Shown here: in pieces, positions 14,265-24,112 of the stretch
Position numbering within the stretch: position 1 is the stretch's first letter
Layout of the letters: each line of letters opens with the position of its first letter
Origin: Chloroflexota bacterium
GTDB lineage: Bacteria > Chloroflexota > Anaerolineae > Anaerolineales > UBA11858
Length of the DNA stretch: 34,334 nt
Reading direction: 5' to 3'
Assembly: GCA_003648195.1 (NCBI GenBank)
Contig: QMOK01000004.1
Coordinates: 1 to 34,334, forward strand
Notes under the pieces: model-generated
Database searches by the model: none
What the model was told of the DNA's origin: nothing
Seen by the model: the letters and a program-made list of their open reading frames with translations, nothing else
Program-made: the position numbers and the translations under genes

Positions 14265-15275
14265 ATGAAAGCAGAAAAAGATGACCTCGCTCCTACAATC
14301 ACCAAACTCAAGGAGCTGACCTACGAAATAAAAATCGGTCAAGCCATGACAAAGGACGTGATTACTGTTCCTCCTCACACTACAATGTGTGAACTCCGAG
14401 AAGTATTAAAGGCAAACCGCATTTCTGGTACACCAGTAGTCGAAAACGGCCAAATAATAGGCATCATCAGCTTAGAAGATTTGATCAACGCCATGGGGGT
14501 ATGCGGCCCAATTTCTACGAAAAAAAATGGAGAGGATATTTCAAAAATACAAGAAAAAAACATGGCCTCAGTACGCGAGAACATGAACATGACCACAGTC
14601 CAAGAGAATATGACCCTCAATCCAGAAACTCTCTACGCAGATGAACCTTTAGCTAGCGCAATAAGCAAGTTCAACAAATTTCATTACGGACGTTTTCCAA
14701 TCATCAACCGGCAAGAAGACCTAGTAGGCATAATCACCCAAAGTAACATAATACACGCTGTACTCCAACACCTAGAAATAGCTTATTATCGAGAAGAAAT
14801 TCACGATCAATCCTCTGGTCACGTTCTTGAAGACATTATCGCCGATGAGGTCAAACTCATTCTCCGCTACCACGTAAACGCCGAAGATTTCGACCACGCC
14901 GGAGAAGCTTCTAGCAGACTAAAAAAAACGCTGCACAGCTTAGGCTTCCATCCCCAAACCATTCGCCGTGTAGCTATTGCTTCCTATGAGGCAGAAATAA
15001 ACCTCGTCCTGTGGGGAAAAGGTGGTGAACTCCAAGTAGAGGTACAACCCTCTCAAATCAAGTTAGAGACATTCGACACCGGCCCTGGCATTGAAAATAT
15101 TGAGCAAGCTATGCAACCAGGTTACTCCTCTGCGCCAGAATGGGTACAGGCAATGGGCTTTGGCGCCGGCATGGGATTACCCAACATTAAGGCCTGTACT
15201 GATGATCTAAAATTAGAGTCCACCATTGGTGAAGGAACACATCTAAAAGCCATCATCTATATCAATGAAATATGA
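14265..15275 (+). CDS. CBS-pair / HATPase (anti-sigma-factor-like) regulatory protein
   Basis: Two CBS motifs (QAMTKDVITVPPHTTMCELREVLKANRISGTPVVENGQIIGIISLEDL; second repeat with GRFPIINRQEDLVGIITQSNI), then HATPase FDTGPGIENIEQAM...GFGAGMGLPNIKACTDDLKLESTIGEGTHL. Confidence 0.85.
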   Translation: MKAEKDDLAPTITKLKELTYEIKIGQAMTKDVITVPPHTTMCELREVLKANRISGTPVVENGQIIGIISLEDLINAMGVCGPISTKKNGEDISKIQEKNMASVRENMNMTTVQENMTLNPETLYADEPLASAISKFNKFHYGRFPIINRQEDLVGIITQSNIIHAVLQHLEIAYYREEIHDQSSGHVLEDIIADEVKLILRYHVNAEDFDHAGEASSRLKKTLHSLGFHPQTIRRVAIASYEAEINLVLWGKGGELQVEVQPSQIKLETFDTGPGIENIEQAMQPGYSSAPEWVQAMGFGAGMGLPNIKACTDDLKLESTIGEGTHLKAIIYINEI

Positions 15276-15364
15276 GCTCAATTCATCAACCATAACGGCA
15301 CATCCGCAGCCAAAAACTATCAGAACAAATTCGTCAAGCCCAATAAACCTTAAGGAGAAAAAGC

Positions 15365-16411
15365 ATGAGTCTAAAAATTCTAGACAAAGGGGCTATTGCC
15401 CCACTAGTCGAGGCACTGATGGATGATTATCGGGTTGTCGGTCCCCAAGCGAAAGGTAGTAAGTTTACCTTCGAAACAGTTACCGATCCTGCTAATCTAC
15501 GACTCGATTACGATACTACCATCCTCCCCCCCAAGAAAGTCTTCCAACCTCCTCAAGAGAGGTTAGCATCTTTCACATTGCAAGAAGACCTACAAATAAA
15601 ACCAATAATAGAGGCAGAGCCGATAGTATTATTCGGCGTACATACTTGCGACTTGCAAGCTATCCACCTCTTGGATAAGGTCTTCGCCGATGATTACCCT
15701 GACGCGCATTACCTTTCCAGACGCGAACAAACTGTTATCGTTAGTCTTGAGTGTTTAAAGCCCTGTGATGAACATTCTTTCTGCAAAGATATGGGAACCC
15801 TAAACGCCAGTAATGGATACGACATCCACCTAACTGAGTTAGAATCCGCGTATCTTGTTGATGTAGCCACAGAAACCGGCGAAAAGCTAATTGCTAAATA
15901 CGCCACCGCACGAAAGGCTACTGAAAAAGATAAGAACAAATTAAACGAAGCCCTTAATGCTAAGCAACCTCTCTTCAGTAATCATCTCGACTTTGATGTC
16001 GCAGATCTGCACACGCTGCTGAAAGCATCCTACGATCATCCTATCTGGGAAAAACTAGGTGACAGGTGTCTTGCGTGTGGTTCATGCACAAATGTTTGCC
16101 CCACATGCTATTGCTTCAACGTTAGTGATGAAGTGAATTTGTCGCTGACCGAAGGCACACGCTCTCGAAACTGGGATTCCTGCCAGTTGGACGAGTTCGC
16201 GCGAGTGGCCGGGGGTGAAAACTTCCGCGAGGCACGCGCCTCCCGCCAGCGACACCGCTTGATGCGCAAGGGCAGATACATCTATGAAAAATTCGATGAA
16301 CTAGGATGCGTGGGATGTGGACGCTGCATCCGCACTTGTACAGCTAGAATCAGCATAATCGAAAGCTTCAATGCCATCCACCACAACAGAGTAGGAGGAA
16401 ATGGACAATGA
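15365..16411 (+). CDS. hydB: 4Fe-4S dicluster hydrogenase/sulfhydrogenase beta subunit-like
   Basis: CLACGSCTNVCPTCYCF and CVGCGRCIRTC; followed by FAD subunit, small and large hydrogenase subunits. Confidence 0.82.
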   Translation: MSLKILDKGAIAPLVEALMDDYRVVGPQAKGSKFTFETVTDPANLRLDYDTTILPPKKVFQPPQERLASFTLQEDLQIKPIIEAEPIVLFGVHTCDLQAIHLLDKVFADDYPDAHYLSRREQTVIVSLECLKPCDEHSFCKDMGTLNASNGYDIHLTELESAYLVDVATETGEKLIAKYATARKATEKDKNKLNEALNAKQPLFSNHLDFDVADLHTLLKASYDHPIWEKLGDRCLACGSCTNVCPTCYCFNVSDEVNLSLTEGTRSRNWDSCQLDEFARVAGGENFREARASRQRHRLMRKGRYIYEKFDELGCVGCGRCIRTCTARISIIESFNAIHHNRVGGNGQ

Positions 16412-17232
16412 AAGAAACATCTATTTATCATCCACACATGACGCGCATAGCTAGTATTAAACAGGCAACCGCGCTAGAAAAAGTTTTCACAATAGAATCG
16501 CCCAATGGAAAGTTGGGACATGAACCAGGTCAATTTGTAATGGTCTCCGTGTTAGGTGTGGGAGAAGCCCCCATCTCTATTAGCTCTTCACCCAGCCGTT
16601 CCAATGGAAGTTTCGAACTATGTGTACGCAAAGTAGGCGATGTGACCAATGCTTTGCACTCCATGAACCCCGACACTAAGATAGGCATTCGAGGACCTTT
16701 TGGGTCAAGTTTCCCCATTGAGAAAATGCGCGGCAAAGATATTCTCTTTGCTCCGGGCGGATTGGGATTAGCTCCCCTCCGCTCCTTAATCAACCAAGTG
16801 ATTGACGAACGCGACACCTTTGGCAATGTAACTATCCTCTACGGAGCGAAGCAAGCCAGCGATTTGCTCTTCCGAGACGAATTAGAAGAATGGGTTGCCC
16901 GCGATGACGTTAATTGTCTTATCACAGTAGATCACGGTGACGAAACGTGGGACGGCCACGTAGGCGTTATCACCACCCTCTTTCCAAAAATAAACATTGA
17001 CCCCAACAATACCATTGCCGTCACTTGTGGCCCACCCATCATGTATCGCTTTGTGCTAATGGAACTGCTGGGTATGGCTATCCCCGAATCACAAATTTAT
17101 CTTTCTCTTGAACGACGAATGAAATGCGGTGTAGGGAAATGTGGACACTGCCAAATTGAGGGCGTATACTGCTGTCAAGAAGGTCCCGTTTTCAATTATG
17201 CCGAGATTAAGGGCTTTGAGGAGGCACTCTAA
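16408..17232 (+). CDS. hydG: FAD/NAD(P)-binding hydrogenase gamma subunit-like
   Basis: PGQFVMVSVLGVGEAPISISSSP, GGLGLAPLRSLI, C-terminal CGVGKCGHCQIEGVYCCQEGPVF [2Fe-2S] motif. Confidence 0.85.
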   Translation: MKETSIYHPHMTRIASIKQATALEKVFTIESPNGKLGHEPGQFVMVSVLGVGEAPISISSSPSRSNGSFELCVRKVGDVTNALHSMNPDTKIGIRGPFGSSFPIEKMRGKDILFAPGGLGLAPLRSLINQVIDERDTFGNVTILYGAKQASDLLFRDELEEWVARDDVNCLITVDHGDETWDGHVGVITTLFPKINIDPNNTIAVTCGPPIMYRFVLMELLGMAIPESQIYLSLERRMKCGVGKCGHCQIEGVYCCQEGPVFNYAEIKGFEEAL

Positions 17233-17233
17233 G

Positions 17234-18007
17234 ATGACAAACAATAATAAAGTAAAAGTCGCCTTCTTCGATTTTGCAAGTTGCGAGGGATGCCAATTAA
17301 CCATCGTTGATGCCCTCCAAACCCACCTGGATCTCTTGGACGCGGTTGAGATCGTTCAATTCAGGGAAGCAATAACCGAGAAGGGCGAAGACTATTTGAT
17401 TGCGTTCGTAGAAGGCTCATGCACCCGAAAATGTGACGAAGAACGTCTTTTCAAAATCCGCGAACAGGCCGCCATAGTGGTAGCCCTGGGATCTTGCGCC
17501 CACACAGGCGGAATCAACGCTCTCAAAAACATCCAACCATCCCTGCAGGGCGTGCGCGAGTACGTCTACGGCGACAAGGCCGATTGGTACGAGACCTACC
17601 CAACCCGCCCTATCAGCGCGGTGATTGACGTTGACGCTTTCATCCCCGGATGCCCCATTGACCGAGGAGAATTCGTCAAGGTGGTCAAAAACGTCCTCTT
17701 AGGCAAAGCGCCAGGGATTCCCGACTATCCCGTTTGTGTTGAATGCAAACTAAAAGAAAACGTCTGTCTCTTGCTTGAAGGTAAACCCTGCCTGGGGCCA
17801 GTCACCCGCGCCGGGTGCGGAGCAATTTGCCCCACCTACGGCGAGGGCTGCGAGGGCTGCCGAGGGATAATCCCCCACCCCAACGAGAACGCCATGAAAG
17901 ACGTTTTAGAAGAAGCCGGACTAAGCTTAGATGAAATTATGGCCCGCTTCACAATGTACAACGCCTACCAAGCAGAACAAATCGAAACAGCGGAGGAAAT
18001 AGTATGA
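17234..18007 (+). CDS. hydD: [NiFe] hydrogenase small (delta) subunit
   Basis: FFDFASCEGCQLTIVDAL, EGSCTRKCDEE, ALGSCAHTGG, FIPGCPIDRGEF; ATG at 17234 (longer ORF overlaps upstream gene). Confidence 0.87.
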   Translation: MTNNNKVKVAFFDFASCEGCQLTIVDALQTHLDLLDAVEIVQFREAITEKGEDYLIAFVEGSCTRKCDEERLFKIREQAAIVVALGSCAHTGGINALKNIQPSLQGVREYVYGDKADWYETYPTRPISAVIDVDAFIPGCPIDRGEFVKVVKNVLLGKAPGIPDYPVCVECKLKENVCLLLEGKPCLGPVTRAGCGAICPTYGEGCEGCRGIIPHPNENAMKDVLEEAGLSLDEIMARFTMYNAYQAEQIETAEEIV

Positions 18008-19290
18008 GTACAGTAAATATAAATGTACACCACGTTACACGTGTTGAAGGCCATGGCAACATTGTCCTAAATGCTAAAAACGGGAAAATTGAAAAATGTC
18101 AGTTTGACGTTGTTGAAGCCCCCCGCTTCTTTGAGGGCTTTGTACGTGGTCGGCCTTATACAGAGATCAACCACATCACATCGCGCATTTGCGGCATTTG
18201 CTCTGTGGGGCATTCTACGACAAGCGCTATGGCTACCGAGAATGCTTTAGGAGTAGAACTTACCGAGCAAGCGACTTTGCTGCGTAAACTCCTCTTTCAT
18301 GGAGAAATTCTCGACAGCCACATCCTCCACACATACTACCTAGTCGCCCCAGATTTCTTCGGGGCCGGCTCTGTTATCCCCTTGATTGGAATCAATCGTC
18401 CCGTGGTTGAAAGAGCTTTAAGAATGAAAAAACTAGCCGGAGACCTATGCGCCATAATTGCCGGTCGTCACACGCATCCTGTTTCATTGGTCGTGGGAGG
18501 TTTCTCTCACGTTCCTAAAGAGCAAGAGTTGCGAGACATGCGCAAGCAATTGGTAGACGCCCGCCCAGACGTAGAAGCCTCTGTAGAATTATTTGCATCC
18601 CTTGATTGGCCGAAATTCGAGCGCGACACAGAATATGTCTCCCTCACCAAAGACGACGAATATGCCTTTGTAGGTGGTCGCATCAAAACCAGCGATGGTT
18701 TTGAATACCCCGTTGAAGACTACAAAAAAGTCACCAACGAATATTTAGTGCCTCACTCAACGGCTAAATGGACAAAACACAACCGCGATGAATACATGGT
18801 CGGCGCCCTAGCCCGCTTCAATAACAACTTTGACCAACTTCACCCCAAGGCTAAAGAAGCCGCCGCCGCATTGGGAATGGCCCCCAAAGTCACCAACACC
18901 TTCCTCAACAGCGGCGCACAGATCGTAGAAATAGCACATTGCCTTGAAGACAGCATTCGCATCATTGACGAACTCCTTGAACGAGGTATCAAGCAAGAAA
19001 AACCAGCAGAAATAAAAACAAAAGACGGTGAAGGTTGGGCATCTTGCGATGTGCCTAGGGGTATCCTCTTCCACCACTACAAATACGAAGATGGACTTTG
19101 CCAGGAAGCCAACTGCATCATCCCCACCAATCAAAATTATGGCAACCTTAATGCCGACATGGAAAAATTGGCTCCTCAGATTATTGATCAACCCCAAGAT
19201 AAAATAAGGTTAATGCTAGAGATGTTAGTGCGAGCCTACGATCCTTGCATTTCCTGCTCAACGCACCTTTTAGATGTAAAATTTGTATGA
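18004..19290 (+). CDS. hydA: [NiFe] hydrogenase large (alpha) subunit, group 3-like
   Basis: VTRVEGHGNIVL, RICGICSVGHS (L1) and DPCISCSTH (L2) followed by the short C-terminal tail LLDVKFV, presumably processed. Confidence 0.9.
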   Translation: MSTVNINVHHVTRVEGHGNIVLNAKNGKIEKCQFDVVEAPRFFEGFVRGRPYTEINHITSRICGICSVGHSTTSAMATENALGVELTEQATLLRKLLFHGEILDSHILHTYYLVAPDFFGAGSVIPLIGINRPVVERALRMKKLAGDLCAIIAGRHTHPVSLVVGGFSHVPKEQELRDMRKQLVDARPDVEASVELFASLDWPKFERDTEYVSLTKDDEYAFVGGRIKTSDGFEYPVEDYKKVTNEYLVPHSTAKWTKHNRDEYMVGALARFNNNFDQLHPKAKEAAAALGMAPKVTNTFLNSGAQIVEIAHCLEDSIRIIDELLERGIKQEKPAEIKTKDGEGWASCDVPRGILFHHYKYEDGLCQEANCIIPTNQNYGNLNADMEKLAPQIIDQPQDKIRLMLEMLVRAYDPCISCSTHLLDVKFV

Positions 19291-19799
19291 ACAAAAACAC
19301 AGTGGCGGATGACAAACATTCCCGGCCTGCCACCCTCATTGTAGGGTTGGGCAATCCCCTGCGCGGGGATGATGGCATAGGTCCCCGCGTGGTAGAAGAG
19401 TTGTTGCAACGGGAGCTTCCCGACAACGTGGAGGTGGTGGACGGGGGGAGTGGTGGCCTGGATTTATTGCAATTACTGGAAAACCGAGAACAAGCGGTAG
19501 TAATAGACGCCGCACGCATGGGACGTGATCCCGGCCAATTTACGCGTTTCACCCCAGAGGAAGTTCACCTGTCCCCACGCTCATTCTCCCCCCATCACGC
19601 AAGTCTCGTAGAGGTAATGACACTCGCCCACGCCCTGGGATTATCCCTCCCCCAGATAATCGTTTTCGGCGTTCAACCAGCCAAAATGGATTGGGGAGAG
19701 GGCCTCAGCCCAAACGTAGAAAATGCGCTTCCAGAATTAGTTGACGCTATTCTACAAGAAATAAGAGACACTTTACCCGAAGGAGGATACAATGTCTAA
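19287..19799 (+). CDS. Hydrogenase maturation protease (HyaD/HybD family)
   Basis: TLIVGLGNPLRGDDGIGPRVVEEL...VVDGGSGGLDLLQLLE...VVIDAARMG; ATG overlaps hydA stop (ATGA). Confidence 0.88.
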   Translation: MNKNTVADDKHSRPATLIVGLGNPLRGDDGIGPRVVEELLQRELPDNVEVVDGGSGGLDLLQLLENREQAVVIDAARMGRDPGQFTRFTPEEVHLSPRSFSPHHASLVEVMTLAHALGLSLPQIIVFGVQPAKMDWGEGLSPNVENALPELVDAILQEIRDTLPEGGYNV

Positions 19800-20187
19800 G
19801 ATTCTAGTAATTGACGATAGTCTTGATATGCAAATGGCTCTCCGCATGCCGCTAGAAGCCGAAGGGTATGAATTTTTTGCCGCCTGCACGGGCGAAGAAG
19901 GCTTAGAAAAAGTCAAAGAACTTGAGCCAGACTTGATTATCCTTGATGTGATGATGGAAACAACAACAGCCGGTTTTCAGACTTCGCTCAAGTTGCGCGA
20001 CCCCAACCCAGATTCAGAATACGCCGCTTATCGAAATATTCCCATCTTAATGTTGACGGCTATTCACACTACTACCTCTCTGCGCTTTGGGCCCGACGAG
20101 ACTTATCTCCCTGTGGATGATTTCCTAGAGAAACCCATTGACCCAGATAAATTGCTAGAGAAAGTGGAAAATTTGATTAGCAAGTAG
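19792..20187 (+). CDS. Response regulator receiver protein
   Basis: KILVIDDSLDMQMALR, DLIILDVMM, PILMLTA, FLEKPIDPDKL. Confidence 0.9.
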   Translation: MSKILVIDDSLDMQMALRMPLEAEGYEFFAACTGEEGLEKVKELEPDLIILDVMMETTTAGFQTSLKLRDPNPDSEYAAYRNIPILMLTAIHTTTSLRFGPDETYLPVDDFLEKPIDPDKLLEKVENLISK

Positions 20188-20218
20188 CTTGGAGGATAAA
20201 CGACACCGTTTGGGGCAT

Positions 20219-20260
20219 AAAACTCCAAGGGTCTATATAATTAAAGACCCTTGGAGTTTT
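20219..20260 (+). promoter_or_regulatory. Perfect 16-bp stem-loop between response regulator and kinase (terminator or SD-sequestering hairpin)
   Basis: AAAACTCCAAGGGTCT / AGACCCTTGGAGTTTT with 10-nt loop; the only GGAG before the kinase ATG (20269) lies in the 3' arm. Confidence 0.7.
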
Positions 20261-20268
20261 AAAAAATA

Positions 20269-21411
20269 ATGCTGGAGCAAAGAGTGGAACTGGAAAAAAT
20301 TCTAGCTCAGATTGTGAATGGAGCTAAAGAGGTGATAGAGGCAAATGCAGCAATAATATGTCTCTTGAATGAAGATGGGACTCAATTATATGCGGCTGCG
20401 GCCTCTGGCATTTCTATGGGGGAAGTAAAACAAGAGCTAATGCCGCAACTCCTGCTAGATGAGGAAACGCTAACTAGAAAATTCATTGTTCTCACCAATG
20501 CCAATTCTGATACGTTAATCGCCGATTTACCTGCAGGATATCAATCCTGTCTCTGTGCCCCGTTAATAGCCGGAGAAAAACAAATTGGCACACTTTGCGC
20601 TTACGCAACTGAACCGAATTATTTCAAAGAAAAAAAAAGCAAGCAATTGATGTTACTAGCAGACGTTGGGGCAGTTTCTATAGTTAACGCCCGTGAATTG
20701 GAGACCTTAGATAGCCTGAGAGCGAGCCGGGACAAATTCATTCGTATCGCCACCCACGAACTGCGTTCTCCTGTCACTATCGCTCAATCTCTCGTCCGAG
20801 GCGTCATCAAAGGTTACGCCGGCAAATTGAGCGAGAAACAACAAGATGTTTTTGGCCGCATTAATCGCAGTCTTGATTTTCTTGAAAATCTTGTCAACGA
20901 TCTCCTAGACTTAGCAGAAGGCCAAACTTTGGATATTGCTAAAAATAAAGAATTTGTGCTAATCAGCGCGTCAATAGGCCGAGCGGTGCTGCTGATTCAG
21001 CCTCAAGCAGAAGAAAAAGGTGTTAAGCTTAGCTATCAGACTAATTCTGCGGAATTGATTGTCTGGGGAACAGCAGAGGGCATGGATCGTGTTTTCGTTA
21101 ATATTATCGAAAATGCGGTTAAATACACCCCGCCCGGCGGAAGTGTGGCCGTTTCTGTGCAAGTCGCTGGGGAGGAGATTCGGGTTGAGGTATCTGATAC
21201 GGGCATCGGTATCCCAGAAAAATCCATTCCCCTCATCTTTAATGAATTTTATCGCGCACCTAATGCCAAAGAGGGAGGAGAAATAGGCACTGGGTTAGGA
21301 TTGAATATCGTCAAGGATTTGGTAGAAGGATTTGGCGGAAAAATTAAAGTACGAAGCAAGGTAGGAGAGGGAACCACATTTGTGGTGATGTTTCCTGTCG
21401 CGGGGGATTAA
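20269..21411 (+). CDS. GAF-domain sensor histidine kinase
   Basis: GAF-like N-terminus, HisKA FIRIATHELRSPVTIAQSL, HATPase NIIENAVKYTPPGG, DTGIGIPEKS, GTGLGLNIVKDLVEGFGG. Confidence 0.92.
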   Translation: MLEQRVELEKILAQIVNGAKEVIEANAAIICLLNEDGTQLYAAAASGISMGEVKQELMPQLLLDEETLTRKFIVLTNANSDTLIADLPAGYQSCLCAPLIAGEKQIGTLCAYATEPNYFKEKKSKQLMLLADVGAVSIVNARELETLDSLRASRDKFIRIATHELRSPVTIAQSLVRGVIKGYAGKLSEKQQDVFGRINRSLDFLENLVNDLLDLAEGQTLDIAKNKEFVLISASIGRAVLLIQPQAEEKGVKLSYQTNSAELIVWGTAEGMDRVFVNIIENAVKYTPPGGSVAVSVQVAGEEIRVEVSDTGIGIPEKSIPLIFNEFYRAPNAKEGGEIGTGLGLNIVKDLVEGFGGKIKVRSKVGEGTTFVVMFPVAGD

Positions 21412-21418
21412 TGGAATC

Positions 21419-21452
21419 AAAAAGAAGCGGCTGAAAACAGCCACTTCTTTTG
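21419..21452. terminator. Bidirectional terminator between convergent operons
   Basis: AAAGAAGCGGCTG AAAA CAGCCACTTCTTTT. Confidence 0.8.
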
Positions 21453-21500
21453 TTAGCGCATTCCAAACGTTGGACGGGGGCACCACTTAATTCTAGGCAA

Positions 21501-21929
21501 CTACCCTGCCACTTGCAATACCCCTCTCATCGGTGGCATTGAACGTAGACGTTCAGTAAATTCGGCCACGACTTCGGCAAATATTGGTCCTTCGGACGCA
21601 GAGACCCACTGTACCCAAAGACGTTCTTTTTCTATTCCCATATAATCCATAAATTCTTTATAAACAGGGAAACGCTTAGCCGTGCGGTGGTTCCCGTTTC
21701 CATAGTGACAATCGCCAATATGGCATCCTAACACCATTACTCCATCTGCTCCTTGCATAAAGGTGCGCAGAACCATCTCGGGGGAAACCCGTCCCGAGCA
21801 AGGTACTCGAATAATCTTAACATTGGGGGGATATTCAATACGGGCTAAACCAGCCCCATCCGCGCCGGCATAACTGCACCAATTGCATAAATAACCAATT
21901 ATTTTGGGTTCGTAGCTATTTTCAGACAT
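21501..21929 (-). CDS. flxD: MvhD/FlxD-like delta subunit (Cys form)
   Basis: GYLCNWCSYAGADGAGLARIEYP..., GADGVMVLGCHIGDCHYGNGNH. Confidence 0.88.
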   Translation of the reverse strand: MSENSYEPKIIGYLCNWCSYAGADGAGLARIEYPPNVKIIRVPCSGRVSPEMVLRTFMQGADGVMVLGCHIGDCHYGNGNHRTAKRFPVYKEFMDYMGIEKERLWVQWVSASEGPIFAEVVAEFTERLRSMPPMRGVLQVAG

Positions 21930-22002
21930 AAATTCTCCATAATTCGTGAAACGCGAAATTGTGAAACGTGAGACATGGCAACGTGACTTTACACAACACC
22001 CA

Positions 22003-24000
22003 TCATGCTGGTATCAATGTCCCATCTATCTCAAACAAAGCATTCATAGCCCCAGTCATCTGAGCCATTAATTCTTGATCAGTAAAATGATGCAAGGTAA
22101 TAGATTTAGAAGGGCAAGCGGCCACACAGGTTCCACAGCCTTTGCATAAAGCTCTGTTCACTTTAGCTTTTTGGCGGTCTTCCAGATAATCTATGGCTTC
22201 GTAAGGGCAAGATATAACGCACATCTGACACCCTACGCAGGTAACATCATTGACTTCTGCCGTGGCTGCTTCAATTTCTACTTCCCCTTTATCTATAATG
22301 GAAAGTACACGGGCCGCTGCCGCCGATCCTTGAGCCACTGAGCTGGGAATATCGCGCGGGCCTTGCGCGGCCCCGGCAATGAATACTCCTCCGGTCATAG
22401 TAGCAACAGGGTCTAGTTTGGGATGCCGCTCTCGGAAAAAGCCATTCTTATCAATACTAATGCTAAAAGTCCTAGCCACTTCTTGACTGTCGTGACGCGC
22501 TTCCAAACCGGTAGATAAAATAGCCATATCCACCGGAATGCGGCGTTGCTCGCCAATCAAAGTATCCTCGGCAGTCACAATCAACTTACCTTCTTCTTCT
22601 GCAGTCAGGGCAACATCACTAATAGAAGCAGCCCGCCCGCGAATGAAGCTAGTGCCTTCTTCTAGTAAACGGTGATAGAACTCTTCGTAACCCTTGGCGG
22701 GGGTGCGAATATCGATGTAAAAGTTATAGACTTTGGCGCCGGGAACTTTATCATGCACCATGTGAGCAAATTTAAGAGAATACATACAACAAACCGAGGA
22801 ACAGTATTCGTTGTATTTTTTGTCTCGGCTGCCAACGCAATGAATTATAGCCACGCTCTTCGGCACATTGACGCCGTCACGCAGCACCACTTTCCCTGTT
22901 GTCGGCCCGGCCGCGTTAGTCATGCGTTCAAATTCCATAGCGGTAAAGACATTGGGGTAACGCCCATAACCATATTGCGGAATCCGTCTGGCGTCAAAAA
23001 TATCGTAGCCAGTAGCTACAATGATATTTCCCACCTTTACTTCTAGAATTTCGTCTTCCTGTTCAAAATCTATAGCATTAGTTGGACAGACCTTCTCGCA
23101 CAAGCGGCATTTACCTTTTTGGTACCAAGTGCAGTTCTCTCGGTCAATGACCGGGTATTTAGGAACCGCCTGGGGGAATGGTCGGTAAACGGCTTTGCGA
23201 TAACCCAAACCCGCTTCGTAGACGTCGTCTACCACCTTGACGGGACATTTTTCTATGCAGAGGCCGCAGCCCGTGCAAGCATCTTCATCAACAGCTCGCG
23301 CCCGCTTGCGAATTCGGACTTTAAAGTTTCCGATATACCCATCCACGTTCTCCACTTCAGAGTAAGTGAGCAGGGTTATATTTTTGTGATTTCCAGCTTC
23401 GAACATACGCGGAGTAAGAATACAAGCCGAACAGTCTAAAGTTGGAAAAGTCTTATCCAGCTGAGACATGTGCCCACCTATGCTCGGCTCCCGTTCCACT
23501 AAATAAACGTGATAACCAGCATTAGCAATCTCAAGCGCAGCCTGAATACCAGCTATACCTCCGCCAACAACCAGGGTATTTTTATCAACTGGAGCATGCT
23601 GAATGACAAGCGGTTCGTGATAGCCAACCCGCGATAGAGCGGCAGCTACAAGCGCTTTAGATTTTTCCGTACCAGCCTCTTTGTCCTTGTGAACCCAGGA
23701 ACAGTGTTCGCGGATATTGGCCATTTCCATAAAATAAGGGTTAAGTCCAGCTCGTTGGCAAGCTCCCCGAAACGTGGATTCGTGCATGTGAGGGGAACAA
23801 GACGCCACCACTACGCGATCTAGTCCATATTCCTCAATGTCTTTTTCTATAAGTTCCTGCCCCAGGCTGGAACACATGAATTTATAGTCGCGCGAGATTG
23901 CCACATCCTCTAAGTCGCCGGCCCATTTAGAGACTTCTTCTACATCCACTGTGTCGGCAATATTGCTCCCGCAATGACAAATATAAACACCTTTTTTCAT
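22003..24000 (-). CDS. hdrA: HdrA (canonical length)
   Basis: MKKGVYICHCGSNIADTVDV... VVGGGIAGIQAALEIANAGYHVYLVEREPSIGGHMSQLDKTFPTLDCSAC...; C-terminal 2x[4Fe-4S]. AGGAG precedes the ATG at 24000. Confidence 0.93.
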   Translation of the reverse strand: MKKGVYICHCGSNIADTVDVEEVSKWAGDLEDVAISRDYKFMCSSLGQELIEKDIEEYGLDRVVVASCSPHMHESTFRGACQRAGLNPYFMEMANIREHCSWVHKDKEAGTEKSKALVAAALSRVGYHEPLVIQHAPVDKNTLVVGGGIAGIQAALEIANAGYHVYLVEREPSIGGHMSQLDKTFPTLDCSACILTPRMFEAGNHKNITLLTYSEVENVDGYIGNFKVRIRKRARAVDEDACTGCGLCIEKCPVKVVDDVYEAGLGYRKAVYRPFPQAVPKYPVIDRENCTWYQKGKCRLCEKVCPTNAIDFEQEDEILEVKVGNIIVATGYDIFDARRIPQYGYGRYPNVFTAMEFERMTNAAGPTTGKVVLRDGVNVPKSVAIIHCVGSRDKKYNEYCSSVCCMYSLKFAHMVHDKVPGAKVYNFYIDIRTPAKGYEEFYHRLLEEGTSFIRGRAASISDVALTAEEEGKLIVTAEDTLIGEQRRIPVDMAILSTGLEARHDSQEVARTFSISIDKNGFFRERHPKLDPVATMTGGVFIAGAAQGPRDIPSSVAQGSAAAARVLSIIDKGEVEIEAATAEVNDVTCVGCQMCVISCPYEAIDYLEDRQKAKVNRALCKGCGTCVAACPSKSITLHHFTDQELMAQMTGAMNALFEIDGTLIPA

Positions 24001-24112
24001 TGATAATCTCCTAAGTGATGAGTAATGAGTAATACGTAATGAGGATGAGTGATGCGTGAGTTCACTTTTCACTCTTTACTCATTATTTTTTCCGTTTTAC
24101 ATCTTTACATTT

